A stretch of 64,000 bases of DNA from Chryseobacterium gleum (GCA_945897805.1 CAMDFX010000002.1:186001-250000); one strand, 5' to 3'. Shown: positions 9,468 to 20,365, counted from the stretch's first letter. Numbers and translations: made by a program. The notes: generated by a model not told the origin, from the sequence alone.

Positions 9468-10664
9468 TTATTTGTCATTTATTGCTTTGATTCCTGGCAA
9501 TTCAATTCCTTCCAAATATTCAAGCATTGCGCCACCTCCAGTGGAAACGTAGCTCACTTTATCGGCTAAATTAAATTTGTTGATTGCTGCCACTGAATCT
9601 CCTCCTCCAATCAATGAAAATGCGCCGTTTGCAGTTGCATCAACTATTGCCATCGCCACATCTTTGGTCCCCTGTTGGAAATTTTCCATCTCAAAAACGC
9701 CCATTGGTCCATTCCATAAAATCAACTTTGAGTTCAAAATGATTTCTTTGCAGGCCTTAGATGTTTCAGAACCAGTGTCAAGCCCCATCCAACCATCAGG
9801 AATTTCTGCAATATTGACTTGCTTTTTATTTGCTTCATTGTCAAATTTATCTGCGATAATTGTATCTGTTGGAATATATAAATTAACGCCATTTACTTTG
9901 GCTTTTGCGATAATATCCTTTGCCATATCCAAATAATCATCTTCAACCAATGAATTTCCAACGTTTCCTCCTAGCGCCTTGACAAAAGTATAAGCCATAC
10001 CGCCACCAACAATTAAATTGTCGACCTTGTCTAACAATTGCTCAATAATGGTAATTTTAGAAGAAACTTTGGCCCCGCCAACGATGGCTGTCAATGGTTT
10101 TTCCGTGCTATTCAAAACTTTATCTACTGCTTTGATTTCGCCTTCAAGCAAAAAACCAAACATTTTATCATTCGGGAAAGATTTAGCAATAACAGTTGTA
10201 CTTGCATGCGCTCTGTGTGCGGTTCCGAAAGCATCATTTACATATACATCGCCTAATTTGGATAACGACTCCGCAAAGCTATCTGTTCCGGCTGTTTCTT
10301 CTTTGTAAAAACGTAAATTTTCCAACAGCAATACTTCGCCAGATTTTAAATTAGCACTTAAATTCTGTGTTTGTTCACCTATACAATCTGCGGCAAATTT
10401 CACTTCACATTCAAGTAATTCGCTCGTATGCTTCACAATGTGTTTCAACGAAAATTTATCTTCAAATCCTTCTTTCGGACGGCCTAAATGCGACATTAAA
10501 ACTACGCTTCCACCGGCATTTAGAATGTGCTTGATTGTTGGAAGTGCGGCACGGATTCTTGTATCGTCTGTGATTTCTAGCGTATCTTTGTCTAGAGGAA
10601 CATTGAAATCTACACGAATTAGCGCACGCTTTCCGTTAAAGTCATAAGAATGAATATCAGCCAT
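9468..10664 (-). CDS. pgk: Phosphoglycerate kinase
   Basis: Pgk transfers the phosphate of 1,3-bisphosphoglycerate to ADP in glycolysis, or the reverse in gluconeogenesis, in the cytosol. The N-terminal substrate-binding half contains RVDFNVPLD near residue 17 and LMSHLGRPK near 56; the nucleotide half carries [18 protein letters not shown] and the final [12 protein letters not shown] segment. The 398-residue length is standard. The gene stands alone with its own -7 box, converging on holB. Confidence 0.98.
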   Translation of the reverse strand: MADIHSYDFNGKRALIRVDFNVPLDKDTLEITDDTRIRAALPTIKHILNAGGSVVLMSHLGRPKEGFEDKFSLKHIVKHTSELLECEVKFAADCIGEQTQNLSANLKSGEVLLLENLRFYKEETAGTDSFAESLSKLGDVYVNDAFGTAHRAHASTTVIAKSFPNDKMFGFLLEGEIKAVDKVLNSTEKPLTAIVGGAKVSSKITIIEQLLDKVDNLIVGGGMAYTFVKALGGNVGNSLVEDDYLDMAKDIIAKAKVNGVNLYIPTDTIIADKFDNEANKKQVNIAEIPDGWMGLDTGSETSKACKEIILNSKLILWNGPMGVFEMENFQQGTKDVAMAIVDATANGAFSLIGGGDSVAAINKFNLADKVSYVSTGGGAMLEYLEGIELPGIKAINDK

Positions 10665-10689
10665 TTTTGTACATTTTTATTTATAGCGA

Positions 10690-10697
10690 CAAATGTA
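10690..10697 (-). promoter_or_regulatory. -7 promoter box of pgk
   Basis: The minus strand reads TACATTTG, a perfect TAnnTTTG, about 26 bp before the pgk ATG. A TTTTG lies further upstream, but about 25 bp away, rather far for a -33 box. Confidence 0.5.
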
Positions 10698-10773
10698 GGA
10701 AAATCTGCAGACTTAAGCGTTGCAAAACAGGAATTAGAGCAACTTAGAAAATCTAAAAAGAATACTTAAACAA

Positions 10774-11175
10774 TTAATTATCAAGTAAATCTTGGCTAGA
10801 AACTTTTTCAGAATCAATGTACTTCGCATCGCCAAAAGCCAAAATTGGGAAGAAAACATAAGGCAGAAAAATGACGCCAACTGTAAAACCTTCAGATTTA
10901 CCAAAGTTTTTAACCAATCTATTGATAATCATTATAATAAATACAATATTAGCCAATGGAACAAACATCATCCCAAACCACCAAGTAGGTTTTTTGGCTA
11001 TTTCAATCATCACATAATAATTATAAAACGGCACAATTGCTGCCCAACCAGGTTGATTTGCTTTGACGAAAATTTTCCACATCGAAATGATCATCAATGC
11101 GATGATTCCGATATAAAGCAGAAAGAAAAAAGCAAAAAAAGCGATCATCGAACCTGACGGAGAGATTGTTTCCAT
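10774..11175 (-). CDS. Small integral membrane protein, DUF5684-like
   Basis: A protein of about 133 residues with three to four predicted transmembrane spans. The segment WKIFVKANQPGWAAIVPFYN is the hallmark of the DUF5684/signal-peptidase-I-associated small membrane family in Bacteroidota; the function is not established. The track begins at a TTG overlapping the preceding glycosyltransferase gene, but an internal ATG at 11175 directly before the first membrane span gives an 8-bp gap instead and is preferred. It is the last gene of the long minus-strand run that begins with the PBP1A gene. Confidence 0.75.
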   Translation of the reverse strand: METISPSGSMIAFFAFFFLLYIGIIALMIISMWKIFVKANQPGWAAIVPFYNYYVMIEIAKKPTWWFGMMFVPLANIVFIIMIINRLVKNFGKSEGFTVGVIFLPYVFFPILAFGDAKYIDSEKVSSQDLLDN

Positions 11176-11183
11176 ATTGTTAC

Positions 11184-11903
11184 TTATTTGACGAAACGGT
11201 ATTTCAAAATACACCAAATGGCTCTAAAACCATCTTTCCAGCCAATTTTCTTGCCTTCTTCGTAAGTACGACCATAGTATGAAATTCCAACTTCGTAAAT
11301 TCTGACTTTCGGCACGCGGGCTAATTTTGCTGTAATTTCGGGCTCAATACCAAAGCGATTTTCTTTAATTTCAATATTTTTTGCAATCGAAGTGCGAATC
11401 AATTTATAACACGTTTCCATGTCGGTCAAATTCAAATTGGTCATTAAATTGGATAATCTTGTAAGAAATTTATTTCCTATTGAATGCCAGAAAAACAAAA
11501 TTCTGTGTGGATGATGTCCAATAAAACGAGAGCCATAAACAACATCGGCGTTGTCCATGAAAACGGGTTTTAACAGCAAGTTATACTCTTGCGGATCGTA
11601 TTCTAAATCAGCGTCTTGCACTATTAAATAATCGCCTGTACATTCTTTAATCGCCCTGTTGATAGCGGCGCCTTTTCCTTGATTGTGCGTTTGTGAAAAC
11701 AAACGAATATTCATTTCAGCGTTTTGTGCAATGTATTGTTCAACTTTCTCAATAGTTTTATCGTTAGAACAGTCGTTTACAATCACGATTTCTTTCACAA
11801 TTCCGCTTGGCAGCTCAACTTCTTTGACACGCTCCAAAATTAAATGGATAGTGTTTTCCTCGTTATATGCAGGAATCAAAATGGATAATTTATGGATGCT
11901 CAT
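11184..11903 (-). CDS. Family 2 glycosyltransferase (dolichol-phosphate-mannose-synthase-like)
   Basis: A GT-A fold enzyme that probably charges a polyprenyl phosphate with a sugar at the cytoplasmic membrane face. The N-terminal region has LSILIPAYNEENTI, VNDCSNDKT, the donor-binding QDADLEYDP near residue 96, and VYGSRF. No C-terminal membrane spans are present, matching the short soluble DPM1 subgroup of about 240 residues. The flanking large membrane proteins at 11945 and 14342 have the look of GT-C or dolichol-phosphate-sugar-using transferases, so this gene may supply their lipid-linked donor; that link is inferred from proximity. Confidence 0.88.
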   Translation of the reverse strand: MSIHKLSILIPAYNEENTIHLILERVKEVELPSGIVKEIVIVNDCSNDKTIEKVEQYIAQNAEMNIRLFSQTHNQGKGAAINRAIKECTGDYLIVQDADLEYDPQEYNLLLKPVFMDNADVVYGSRFIGHHPHRILFFWHSIGNKFLTRLSNLMTNLNLTDMETCYKLIRTSIAKNIEIKENRFGIEPEITAKLARVPKVRIYEVGISYYGRTYEEGKKIGWKDGFRAIWCILKYRFVK

Positions 11904-11944
11904 TATAAATTTGAAAAATTGAAAAAACTTGTTTAAAGCAGAAA

Positions 11945-13678
11945 TCAGTCAGTAAAGAAACGTATTTTCATCGAATCTATTGTTAATTTTTGCGTTTTCG
12001 TTAAAATTACAAACACACATTTTACTTTTCTAGGTAATTTTTTATCAATAAAGAAACGGTAATCGGCCATATTTTTATTCCGTTTTTCATTAATTGTATG
12101 CAGAAGGGTGTTGTAATGGTTGAATAACAGTGAATCATTTTCATTTAAGATTCTAATCTCCAAAGATTCACCTTGGTCCAAAATAGTAGTATTGAATAAA
12201 ATTTGTCCTCCATGAATGAAATTTTCTTTTGATAAATCAACCTCAAGAGTATCTAATACATACCATCTGTCTTTGGGCATAATCTTCCTTTTTTCCCAAT
12301 CAGATTGCTTGATACATGCTTTAAAACCTAGTTCTTTTTTCCACAAATAGAACACATATTTGGGGTCAGTTTTCATGAAAACCTTCCAATACGATTCCTT
12401 GTCCATGTAATCAAATCTTAAAATGCTTTTTTGATATTGAAAAGTTTGAGTAATCATAACAACAGCAAAAACAGGTATAGAAATCAACAAAAATCTTTTA
12501 AGCCAGTTAAATTTGGAAGCTAAAATAGGAGCAATAAAAACTAAAAATACGGGATAATAATCTATCATTGGTCGCGCACCCAAACTCCCTCCATAGCTCC
12601 AAACCCACCAACTAGATAGAACATAAATCAAAAGTAAAAATGCGAACAAAAAACAAACTAATCTTTGACGTAACTTCAAAAAAAGATGTCCGGCAATACC
12701 AACAATGAAAACCATGAAAAACCAGGGAGCCCAGAGAAAAAATCCTTTTCTGTAGCTAAAAAGAAAATCCGTGAAATGTGGTTCAGCCCAATTAAAGGTT
12801 TCTTCACCATAAGCATAATGAATCCAATTTCCTGTTTGAGCAAACCAAATCAAACATTGAATTTGAAGAATCAAAATGACCACTATAACTGCATAAATAG
12901 TTGTTTTAAAATGACTGGAATAAAGCTTTTTAAGTGCTGAAAATAAAGAGCTGAAATTTTCAGTTAAAATCGGTATAAAAAGCAATATCAATCCATTTAC
13001 TGGTCGAACTAAAATTATCATTCCGATAAAAACAATTGCCCAAAAAAGAGACTTTCTTTTGTCTTCGAGAAAATAATTCCTCGTGAAATATAAAAACCCA
13101 GCAATAAGAAAAAATGAATAAACATGACTATAAGCTGCGTCCCAATGCATATAATCGAGCATGGATGAGCAAAAAATGACCCCGAATTGAGCAACTAAAA
13201 TCCAAGTTCGATTGACTTGATAAGATTTTAGAAGTAAACGAATGAATACTAATCCTAAAAAAGTATAAAACAGCGCAGCAAAATAAATGCTAATTTGATA
13301 TGGAGTAGAAAATCCATCAGCAAGATAACGACTTGAATTGCTGGCCCAAAAATGTCCAACCGCAAAAAATGGCGCTTGTAAAACCGCGGTCCCAATGAAA
13401 TATTTATCAAATCTCTGACCATCTTCCAATCTTGGATAAAAGTCTTCAGCAATCATTTCATCGTCGTAAAACTCCGTTTGTAAAGTGTCTAAATACTTAA
13501 AATGTAAGTCTTTGTAAATAAATATTGCAGGCAAAAATTCATAATAACCTCTTCCATCGGCTTCAATCAGATTGTCGCGTTTAGTCAAATAATTATTTGA
13601 TACAATTAAGAAAAAAAGTATCAGCAATAATTCGCCCCAAAGCGAACGCAGAAAAAACAAAGCTAATCGCCCGCTCAA
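11945..13678 (-). CDS. Polytopic membrane protein, possible GT-C glycosyltransferase
   Basis: The 577-residue protein has roughly ten hydrophobic spans in the first 430 residues and a soluble C-terminal domain of about 140 residues rich in beta-strand-like sequence. The arrangement resembles bacterial GT-C-type sugar transferases, but I see no decisive motif. An acidic Asp near the first loop (LIEADGRGYYEFLP) could be catalytic by analogy. The start is a TTG abutting the scoB stop codon (TAATTGAGC) with no ATG nearby, consistent with translational coupling. Function is unproven. Confidence 0.65.
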   Translation of the reverse strand: MSGRLALFFLRSLWGELLLILFFLIVSNNYLTKRDNLIEADGRGYYEFLPAIFIYKDLHFKYLDTLQTEFYDDEMIAEDFYPRLEDGQRFDKYFIGTAVLQAPFFAVGHFWASNSSRYLADGFSTPYQISIYFAALFYTFLGLVFIRLLLKSYQVNRTWILVAQFGVIFCSSMLDYMHWDAAYSHVYSFFLIAGFLYFTRNYFLEDKRKSLFWAIVFIGMIILVRPVNGLILLFIPILTENFSSLFSALKKLYSSHFKTTIYAVIVVILILQIQCLIWFAQTGNWIHYAYGEETFNWAEPHFTDFLFSYRKGFFLWAPWFFMVFIVGIAGHLFLKLRQRLVCFLFAFLLLIYVLSSWWVWSYGGSLGARPMIDYYPVFLVFIAPILASKFNWLKRFLLISIPVFAVVMITQTFQYQKSILRFDYMDKESYWKVFMKTDPKYVFYLWKKELGFKACIKQSDWEKRKIMPKDRWYVLDTLEVDLSKENFIHGGQILFNTTILDQGESLEIRILNENDSLLFNHYNTLLHTINEKRNKNMADYRFFIDKKLPRKVKCVFVILTKTQKLTIDSMKIRFFTD

Positions 13679-14338
13679 TTATGCGAGTATCATTTCTGGC
13701 ACAAATGCTGGAACGACTAAATCACCTTCAGTTTTGGAAATGATTTCTTCAACGGAAACACCTGGTGCTCTTTCAATTAAATGAAATTTACCGTCTTTAA
13801 TTTCCATTACAGCCAATTCAGTAACTACTTTTTTGACGCAACCAACACCTGTTAAAGGCAAAGTGCATGCTTTCAATATTTTTGATTCACCGGCTTTATT
13901 GCTGTGCATCATGGCAACAATGATGTTTTCGGCAGAAGCGACCAAATCCATCGCGCCGCCCATTCCTTTCACCATTTTGCCGGGAATTTTCCAGTTTGCA
14001 ATGTCTCCATTTTGAGAAACTTCCATGGCGCCCAACACAGTTAATTGAACATGTTGTCCACGAATCATCGCAAATGACATCGCTGAATCAAAAAATGAAG
14101 CCCCTTCTCTGGCTGTAATTGTTTGTTTTCCAGCATTGATTAAATCTGCATCTTCTTCGCCTTCAAAAGGAAAAGGGCCCATGCCGAGCACGCCATTTTC
14201 AGATTGAAATTCAACTTCAATACCTTCAGGAATATAGTTTGCAACCAAAGTTGGAATACCTATACCTAAGTTGACATACCAGCCATTTCTCAATTCTTGG
14301 GCGATTCGTTTTGCAATTCCTATTTTGTCTAAAGCCAT
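13679..14338 (-). CDS. scoB: 3-oxoacid CoA-transferase subunit B
   Basis: The beta subunit of the CoA-transferase that moves CoA between succinyl-CoA (or acetyl-CoA) and acetoacetate or related 3-oxo acids. The hallmark SENGVLGMGPFP around residue 42 contains the catalytic glutamate that forms the CoA thioester. GGAMDLV and the C-terminal EIISKTEGDL further support the family. Length of 219 residues is normal. Its partner scoA is 1.8 kb upstream in the same orientation, with an unrelated membrane-protein gene in between, and gaps to both neighbours are 0-3 bp. Confidence 0.95.
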   Translation of the reverse strand: MALDKIGIAKRIAQELRNGWYVNLGIGIPTLVANYIPEGIEVEFQSENGVLGMGPFPFEGEEDADLINAGKQTITAREGASFFDSAMSFAMIRGQHVQLTVLGAMEVSQNGDIANWKIPGKMVKGMGGAMDLVASAENIIVAMMHSNKAGESKILKACTLPLTGVGCVKKVVTELAVMEIKDGKFHLIERAPGVSVEEIISKTEGDLVVPAFVPEMILA

Positions 14339-14341
14339 TTT

Positions 14342-16138
14342 TTATTCTTTTAATTTATAAAAATGTACGGTGCCATTTTTAAAACTCATTTTACTGTGTT
14401 GTGGATTCCAAATATACAATCTAAATTCGATTTCTTCAGGATAAAAGCGTTTAAAAACTGAATTTATCTTCACTCTGAATTGCCCCAGATTTGCACCATG
14501 AATCCACCTTTGATCAAAGGTTTCATAACGCACAGTTTCATTTTTTGAATTGAAAGTAGTGAATATCAATTTCACATCATGAAAGGGTGTTCCAATCTTA
14601 AAATCACCCGCTAATTTGATTAATAAATCTTCATTTCGCAATGAATCTAAATTTCTTAATTCCAACAAGTTGATGTATTCATCGGCAGATTTTTTTGCTT
14701 CAATTGCCCAGGATTTAACTACCGCTTTTTGAAATGGCTTTAATCTTTTATAAGCCACAAAACCACTTGGTAAATCATTGCACAGCAATCGGTATTCTTT
14801 CAAATCTCGTACATCGAGCTCTGAAGATTTATTGATTATTACATCATACAAAGGAGAAAATTCATTCAAAATATTGGGCTGAATTTTTACTTTTTCGCTG
14901 GTTTTACGTTCCAAAAGATCCCAATTCAAAGCCATTGTATGGTAAACAGAAACCGTTGTAGAGGTGTCAATGGATCTCTTTACTTGGTGATAAAAAGACG
15001 CATCAAAACGTTCGTCAGGAGTGAAAACGGATGTATTCAAATTCAATTGGAAAATGGCCGTGATTGGAAAAAATAACAAAATCAATTGAATGTATCGCCA
15101 TTTAGGAAAATCATGGCTAAAAAATCCAACTAATAATATAATTAAAGGAATGAAATACATCCCTGCCCTGTCCTCTGGATAATTGACTTTCATGAAAATA
15201 GCCAAAACAAAAATAGCGGTAATATTTCCAAATAAAAACCAAGATAAAATCGTTGTTTCTTTTGCTGCTTGATTCCAAAATCCGCGTTTAAAGAGCAAAT
15301 AAATGAGTAATCCGAAAAACAACACAAAAAGCAAAATGAAAAACCACTTCAACCAATCAGCATCGTAATAAAGTACATATTTGGAAAGTGTTTTGCCCGT
15401 CACAATCCAAAACCCATCTAAACTTCCGTAATACAATGCGCCGTGTTCTTTCAATAATTGCCCGAATGAAATAATTGGCAATAAACTATAAATGAATCCA
15501 ATATGAACGATAATTGCAACAATGTTTTTGCCAAGGCTAAACGAACGGATATTTTTTAAATGAATAATCAATGCTAAAACAAGTGCCAAACAGGCGGAAA
15601 CCAGAAAAACTAAATTCGAGAAAACCGCCAAAAAACTGAAAATATAAAGCATTATTAAGCTTTTACTACTCGTCTCTTTCACAAATTTTTGCGCACAGAC
15701 CAACATCCAAATGAAAAAGGAAATGGCCATGGCATAGCCACGTGAATAGGAGAAATAATCGTTCATGTAAACTACCGTAACCGCAGCTGTCAACAGAATA
15801 ATTTGCGTAAATCGGCTATCAATAGTTTTCAGAAAAGTATAAATTCCCCAAAAATAAATCGGGAAACAAAGCAAGCTTGGCAAACGAAAAAGGAAAAATT
15901 CATTTCCAAACAACGAATGAAGAAAACTTCCTAAAAATGAATTAAATAAGTGATTGTTTGCATCCAACATTACGGCATCACCAAACCAGATTTCTGGCTC
16001 AATAAAGTGCAAAAAAGTAGCTGATTCATCATGCAAAGGTGCCAAAAATATAGCACGCAAAGCAAAATAAATCATCAAAAAAGAAAAAAGTATCCAACTG
16101 TAGTTTTTAAAGCTAAATACTTTTTTATCCAATTTCAT
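14342..16138 (-). CDS. Polytopic membrane protein inserted between scoA and scoB
   Basis: The 598-residue protein has about ten to eleven hydrophobic spans in its first 400 residues, followed by a soluble C-terminal region. An early acidic motif (LHDESATFLHF near residue 36) sits in the first extracytoplasmic loop, the position of the catalytic acid in GT-C/PMT-type glycosyltransferases, so a sugar transfer role is possible. It differs in sequence from the neighbour at 11945 but has the same overall design. It has an ATG start and tight spacing to both sco genes, so it is probably on the same mRNA. Confidence 0.65.
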   Translation of the reverse strand: MKLDKKVFSFKNYSWILFSFLMIYFALRAIFLAPLHDESATFLHFIEPEIWFGDAVMLDANNHLFNSFLGSFLHSLFGNEFFLFRLPSLLCFPIYFWGIYTFLKTIDSRFTQIILLTAAVTVVYMNDYFSYSRGYAMAISFFIWMLVCAQKFVKETSSKSLIMLYIFSFLAVFSNLVFLVSACLALVLALIIHLKNIRSFSLGKNIVAIIVHIGFIYSLLPIISFGQLLKEHGALYYGSLDGFWIVTGKTLSKYVLYYDADWLKWFFILLFVLFFGLLIYLLFKRGFWNQAAKETTILSWFLFGNITAIFVLAIFMKVNYPEDRAGMYFIPLIILLVGFFSHDFPKWRYIQLILLFFPITAIFQLNLNTSVFTPDERFDASFYHQVKRSIDTSTTVSVYHTMALNWDLLERKTSEKVKIQPNILNEFSPLYDVIINKSSELDVRDLKEYRLLCNDLPSGFVAYKRLKPFQKAVVKSWAIEAKKSADEYINLLELRNLDSLRNEDLLIKLAGDFKIGTPFHDVKLIFTTFNSKNETVRYETFDQRWIHGANLGQFRVKINSVFKRFYPEEIEFRLYIWNPQHSKMSFKNGTVHFYKLKE

Positions 16139-16148
16139 TGAACTTTAT

Positions 16149-16847
16149 TTAGGATTTTTGACGAACTGTTCTTTGCTCGATTCGTTTCTCAAATTTCTCT
16201 CCTTTGAAAATGCGTTGAACAAATATTCCTGGCGTATGAATTTCATTTGGGTCTAATTCGCCTGCTGGAACCAATTCTTCTACCTCTGCAATCGTAATTT
16301 TTCCAGCCATGGCCATCATCGGGTTAAAATTTCTAGCAGTGGCCTTGAAAACCAAATTGCCTTCAGTATCACCTTTCCAAGCTTTCACAATTGCAAAATC
16401 TGCGGTCAATGCTGACTCTAAAATGTGTGGTTTTCCGTTGTAAATTCTAACCTCTTTGCCTTCTGCGACTTCCGTTCCGTATCCCGCGGGTGTAAAAAAA
16501 GCAGGAATTCCTGCACCGCCAGCGCGACATCTTTCTGCCAGTGAACCTTGCGGAATTAAATCCACTTCCAATTCTCCGGACAACATTTGTCTTTCAAATT
16601 CATCGTTTTCTCCGACATATGAACTGATCATTTTTTTGACTTGTTTGTTTTGCAAAAGCAATCCCAAACCAAAATCATCAACACCAGCGTTGTTTGAAAT
16701 ACAGGTTAGATTTTTGACGCCTATTTTGACCAATTCCGCAATAGAATTTTCAGGAATTCCGCACAATCCAAAACCGCCAACCATCAAAGTCATATTATCT
16801 TCAATTCCTTGACAAGCTTCTGAAACATTTTTTACTACTTTGTTCAT
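16149..16847 (-). CDS. scoA: 3-oxoacid CoA-transferase subunit A
   Basis: The alpha subunit of the 3-oxoacid CoA-transferase heterodimer. The glycine-rich [13 protein letters not shown] near residue 24 and the [16 protein letters not shown] segment near 111 are diagnostic for this subunit. Length of 232 residues is normal. It would pair with ScoB to activate acetoacetate or related acids. The gene follows PBP1A by about 30 bp and precedes the large membrane protein by about 10 bp, forming an unusual mixed operon. Confidence 0.95.
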   Translation of the reverse strand: MNKVVKNVSEACQGIEDNMTLMVGGFGLCGIPENSIAELVKIGVKNLTCISNNAGVDDFGLGLLLQNKQVKKMISSYVGENDEFERQMLSGELEVDLIPQGSLAERCRAGGAGIPAFFTPAGYGTEVAEGKEVRIYNGKPHILESALTADFAIVKAWKGDTEGNLVFKATARNFNPMMAMAGKITIAEVEELVPAGELDPNEIHTPGIFVQRIFKGEKFEKRIEQRTVRQKS

Positions 16848-16879
16848 CTTGAGAATATTGTTGTTCGTTTTGAAATCAT

Positions 16880-19417
16880 CTACATCGAAATTATTGGGTC
16901 GCCATTTTCATCCAATTCAGGAGCTACCTCATCTTCAGCAAGAGGTAACACGTTGTCCGAACCTATGCAAGAAAACTGGCTGTCATCGTATCCTTTCGGT
17001 TTTTCAAAATCGGTGGTGGAAATAGAAATCTTTTCGTCTTTATACACTTTTTGCATAAAATATCCATAAATCGGCGCAGAAGTTCTTCCGCCTTGTCCTT
17101 CTCTAGTGGAACGGAAATGCACGCCTCTATCTTCAGCTCCAACCCAAACGCCTGTTGCTAAATCTGGCGTCAAACCGACAAACCAGCCATCGGAATTGTT
17201 TTGTGTTGTACCCGTTTTTCCTGCTGTTGGATAAATCAAATTTCCCCACGAAGCGCCGCTTCTTAGCGTACTTGCTGTTCCGCCTTGCACAACCGCTTCC
17301 ATCATTTTCAACACAGAATAAGCGACTTGCTCATTGATTGCTTCACGCATCGTTGGTTTTGCATTGTAAATCACGTGTCCATTTCTGTCTTCGATGCGTA
17401 AAATAGTCGTTGGTTTATTGAAAATTCCTTTGTTTACAAAAGTCGCTTGTGCACCAACCAATTCATACAAGGATAAATCCATTGATCCTAAACACATGGC
17501 CGGAACTATATCATTTGGACTCAGTTCTATATCCAAACTTTTCATCAATTTTGCAACCGTTTGTGGGCCTGCTTGAGCGCCCATTTTCGCCATAATTGCA
17601 ACTGTGATGTTGTTTTTTGACATTTGAAGTCCGCGCCTTACAGAACACATTCCGCCAGAAATTTCACCATCTGAATTTTTCGGACACCACTGACCATCAG
17701 GATTTCCGCTAGGGTCAAATAAATCTACACAGTGTCTGATATCAGGAATTTGTGTACATGGTTTTACCACGTTCATGGCAATTCCAGAGGCGTAAATAAA
17801 TGGTTTAATTGTTGAACCAACTTGACGTTTTCCTATTCGAACATGGTCAAATGCAAAATGGTCAATATTTGTGCCTCCAACCCAAGCTTTCACAAATCCT
17901 GTTTCTGGTTCGATAGAAATCAATCCCGCCTGCAAATATGATTTGTAGTACAACATTGAATCGTATGGAGACATCAAGGTATCAATATCGCCGTCCCAAG
18001 AGAAAACGCGCATTTGGACTTTTTCTTTGAAGGTTTTCTCAATTTGAGCTTCAGAAATTCCCTGCGCAGCCATGCTTATGTAACGATTTGAACGCTTCAT
18101 GGAAGTTCTCATGATTTTATCCACTTCCTCATTTGTCAAATTATTTGAAAACGGGAAATTTCTCAATCCTCTATTGTTTCTATCAAAAGCGGGCTGTAGA
18201 TTTTCTTTCAAATGACGTTCAACTGCTTCTTCCGCATATTCTTGCATATCAGCATTTAATGTAGTGTATATTTTCAATCCGTCGCTGTAAATATTCCATG
18301 GAATACCATCTTCTCGTTTGTATTTCAATGAACCGTCTGGATTTTTTTCATTCAAAATAGTCGTCACTTCCGCTCTTACTGATTCTCTAAAATACGGCGC
18401 AAGACCTTTTTTGTGGTCAACCACTTGATAATCTGTAAGCAATGGTTTTACTTTCAATAGATCATATTCAGCTTGAGTCAATTTGATTCTCAAACTTTCA
18501 TTTCCATCATTTGAATTTTTCAACCATTGAAACAACACTTGATTTCTTCTTTCCAGTGCGCGCGTGCTGTCTGCTGCTCTCGCTTCTCTGATTTCTGTCA
18601 ACGTAATTTGACTTGGTGGAACTTCCTTTTTATTCGCCAATCTTTGTCTATAATTGCGAATTTTGAAAGTGTAAGGATTATACAAATCAGGATTTTTACA
18701 CATTCCGATCAACATCGCTGCTTCATCTTTGGTAAGTTGAATGGGCTTTTTGTTGAAATAAACTTTCGACGCATTGGCAATTCCAACCGCGTTGTACAAG
18801 AAATCAAATTGATTCAAATACATCGTGATAATTTCCTCTTTCGTGTAACGTTCTTCCAAACGTGTTGCGATGATATTTTCGCGGGCTTTTTCATTCAAAC
18901 GACTGAAAATTCGGCCGATTTTCCCTGTGCTTTCGCTTCCTACATCTTCGCCATTTGCACGTGCAATTGCTTCTCGGTCACGCATTTGAAGCGTAAACAA
19001 CAATTTCGCCAATTGTTGAGAAATCGTAGAAGCACCACCGGCACCGCCCACGCTCACTATTGCACGGCCAATTGCTTTGATATCCACGCCTGAATGTTCG
19101 TGAAAACGTTCGTCTTCAGTAGAAATTAGTGCATCGGTTACAAAAGGAGAAATCGCTTTGTATTCAACACTTGAGCGGTTAATTTTCCAATATTTTCCCA
19201 ATTCTGTTTCACCATCATCAGCATAAATCACAGAGGCCAACAATTCAGGCGGATTATCGAGCATTGCTACTGGCGGCAGGTCATCTTCGGATTGAAAAAG
19301 CAATAAACAAGCAATAAATAAAAGTGGAAATAAAGCGCCACCCCAAAAAACGATAGTCATTTTTTTCTTTCCTTGTTCGGAAAAAAGGGGCGATGAATTG
19401 GATACTTTTTTACTCAT
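16880..19417 (-). CDS. Penicillin-binding protein 1A, bifunctional transglycosylase/transpeptidase
   Basis: A class A PBP that polymerises glycan strands and cross-links peptides at the outer face of the inner membrane. A short cytoplasmic tail and one membrane span (about 21-42) precede the GT51 domain with catalytic Glu in STEDERF near 101, [15 protein letters not shown] near 127 and [18 protein letters not shown] near 186. The transpeptidase domain has SxxK at Ser535 (GSTIKPF), SKN at 600 and KTG at 734. Four cysteines between 554 and 591 could form disulfides. Length of 845 residues is typical of Bacteroidota PBP1A. It heads the run containing scoA and scoB. Confidence 0.95.
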   Translation of the reverse strand: MSKKVSNSSPLFSEQGKKKMTIVFWGGALFPLLFIACLLLFQSEDDLPPVAMLDNPPELLASVIYADDGETELGKYWKINRSSVEYKAISPFVTDALISTEDERFHEHSGVDIKAIGRAIVSVGGAGGASTISQQLAKLLFTLQMRDREAIARANGEDVGSESTGKIGRIFSRLNEKARENIIATRLEERYTKEEIITMYLNQFDFLYNAVGIANASKVYFNKKPIQLTKDEAAMLIGMCKNPDLYNPYTFKIRNYRQRLANKKEVPPSQITLTEIREARAADSTRALERRNQVLFQWLKNSNDGNESLRIKLTQAEYDLLKVKPLLTDYQVVDHKKGLAPYFRESVRAEVTTILNEKNPDGSLKYKREDGIPWNIYSDGLKIYTTLNADMQEYAEEAVERHLKENLQPAFDRNNRGLRNFPFSNNLTNEEVDKIMRTSMKRSNRYISMAAQGISEAQIEKTFKEKVQMRVFSWDGDIDTLMSPYDSMLYYKSYLQAGLISIEPETGFVKAWVGGTNIDHFAFDHVRIGKRQVGSTIKPFIYASGIAMNVVKPCTQIPDIRHCVDLFDPSGNPDGQWCPKNSDGEISGGMCSVRRGLQMSKNNITVAIMAKMGAQAGPQTVAKLMKSLDIELSPNDIVPAMCLGSMDLSLYELVGAQATFVNKGIFNKPTTILRIEDRNGHVIYNAKPTMREAINEQVAYSVLKMMEAVVQGGTASTLRSGASWGNLIYPTAGKTGTTQNNSDGWFVGLTPDLATGVWVGAEDRGVHFRSTREGQGGRTSAPIYGYFMQKVYKDEKISISTTDFEKPKGYDDSQFSCIGSDNVLPLAEDEVAPELDENGDPIISM

Positions 19418-19640
19418 GAAACAAAAGATTTGGTGTAAAAATAAGGAAAATCGTGACTTTATATAAAATTCGTTTCAGATAAAGAATTAAAAAGGAGTTT
19501 TTGATAAGATATTAAAATTATTTTGAAACAATATAGATGTCAAATCGATGCGGTAATTTCGAAAAAAATGAGTTATAATACAACTGTAAATAAACAAATC
19601 CTCTTCTCATTCCTTTATGTGATTACACATTCACATAAGT

Positions 19641-20357
19641 ATGGCTAAAACATTTCTATCTGCCCGTTGGGAAAATTTGATCATGGCAAACTATGCGGTG
19701 AATCCCGAAGTGTTGCTTCCGTATTTGCCCAAAGGCGTGGAACTGGATTTTTACGAGGGAAAAGAGTTGGTCAGTTTGGTGGGTTTTATGTTCAAAAAAA
19801 CAAGCTTATTTGGTATTCCTGTTCCCTTGATGGGGACGTTTGAAGAAGTGAATTTGCGGTTTTATGTGAAAAGAATTGATGGCGATGAAATCAAACGTGG
19901 CGTTGTTTTTATCAATGAAACTGTGCCTTACAAAGCGGTTGCTTGGCTAGCAAATAAACTCTACAAAGAACATTACATCGCCATTCCAACCAGCAATAAA
20001 ATTCAAATAAATGCTGAAAATCAATTGATAAATTACGGTTGGAAAATAAACCAAAAATGGAATGAAATCAATATAACCACGGCAATTGATAGTAATGAAA
20101 TGATTCCAGAAAGCATGGAAGAATTCATTTTTGAGCATTATTATGGTTACACAAAAATCAGCAAAGAAGTTTCTCAGGAATACCGTGTGAATCATCCACG
20201 ATGGAAAGTGAACAAAATGCTAGATTATTCTATCAATTGCGATTTTCAAGCGATGTATGGCAATGATTTTACTTTTCTCAATAGCCAAGAGCCACAATCG
20301 GTTATTTTTGCTTCAGGATCTGAAATTACTGTCGATTGGAAAAGGAAAAAGTTTTAA
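19641..20357 (+). CDS. DUF2071 (YqjF-like) family protein
   Basis: The protein has the hallmark DUF2071 start (FLSARWENLIMANYAVNPEVLLPYLPKG) and the conserved RFYVKRI and KAVAWLANKLYKEHY segments. The family is structurally related to acetoacetate decarboxylase-like folds, but the biochemical role is unknown. Length of 238 residues is normal. A very small zinc-binding DUF2256 gene begins 8 bp after its stop, so the two are probably co-expressed. Confidence 0.85.
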   Translation: MAKTFLSARWENLIMANYAVNPEVLLPYLPKGVELDFYEGKELVSLVGFMFKKTSLFGIPVPLMGTFEEVNLRFYVKRIDGDEIKRGVVFINETVPYKAVAWLANKLYKEHYIAIPTSNKIQINAENQLINYGWKINQKWNEINITTAIDSNEMIPESMEEFIFEHYYGYTKISKEVSQEYRVNHPRWKVNKMLDYSINCDFQAMYGNDFTFLNSQEPQSVIFASGSEITVDWKRKKF

Positions 20358-20365
20358 CATAAAAG

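Noticed and set aside
18527-19093. 188-residue plus-strand ORF opposite the PBP1A gene
   Set aside because: It is antisense to the conserved transglycosylase domain and has no recognisable composition or start signal.
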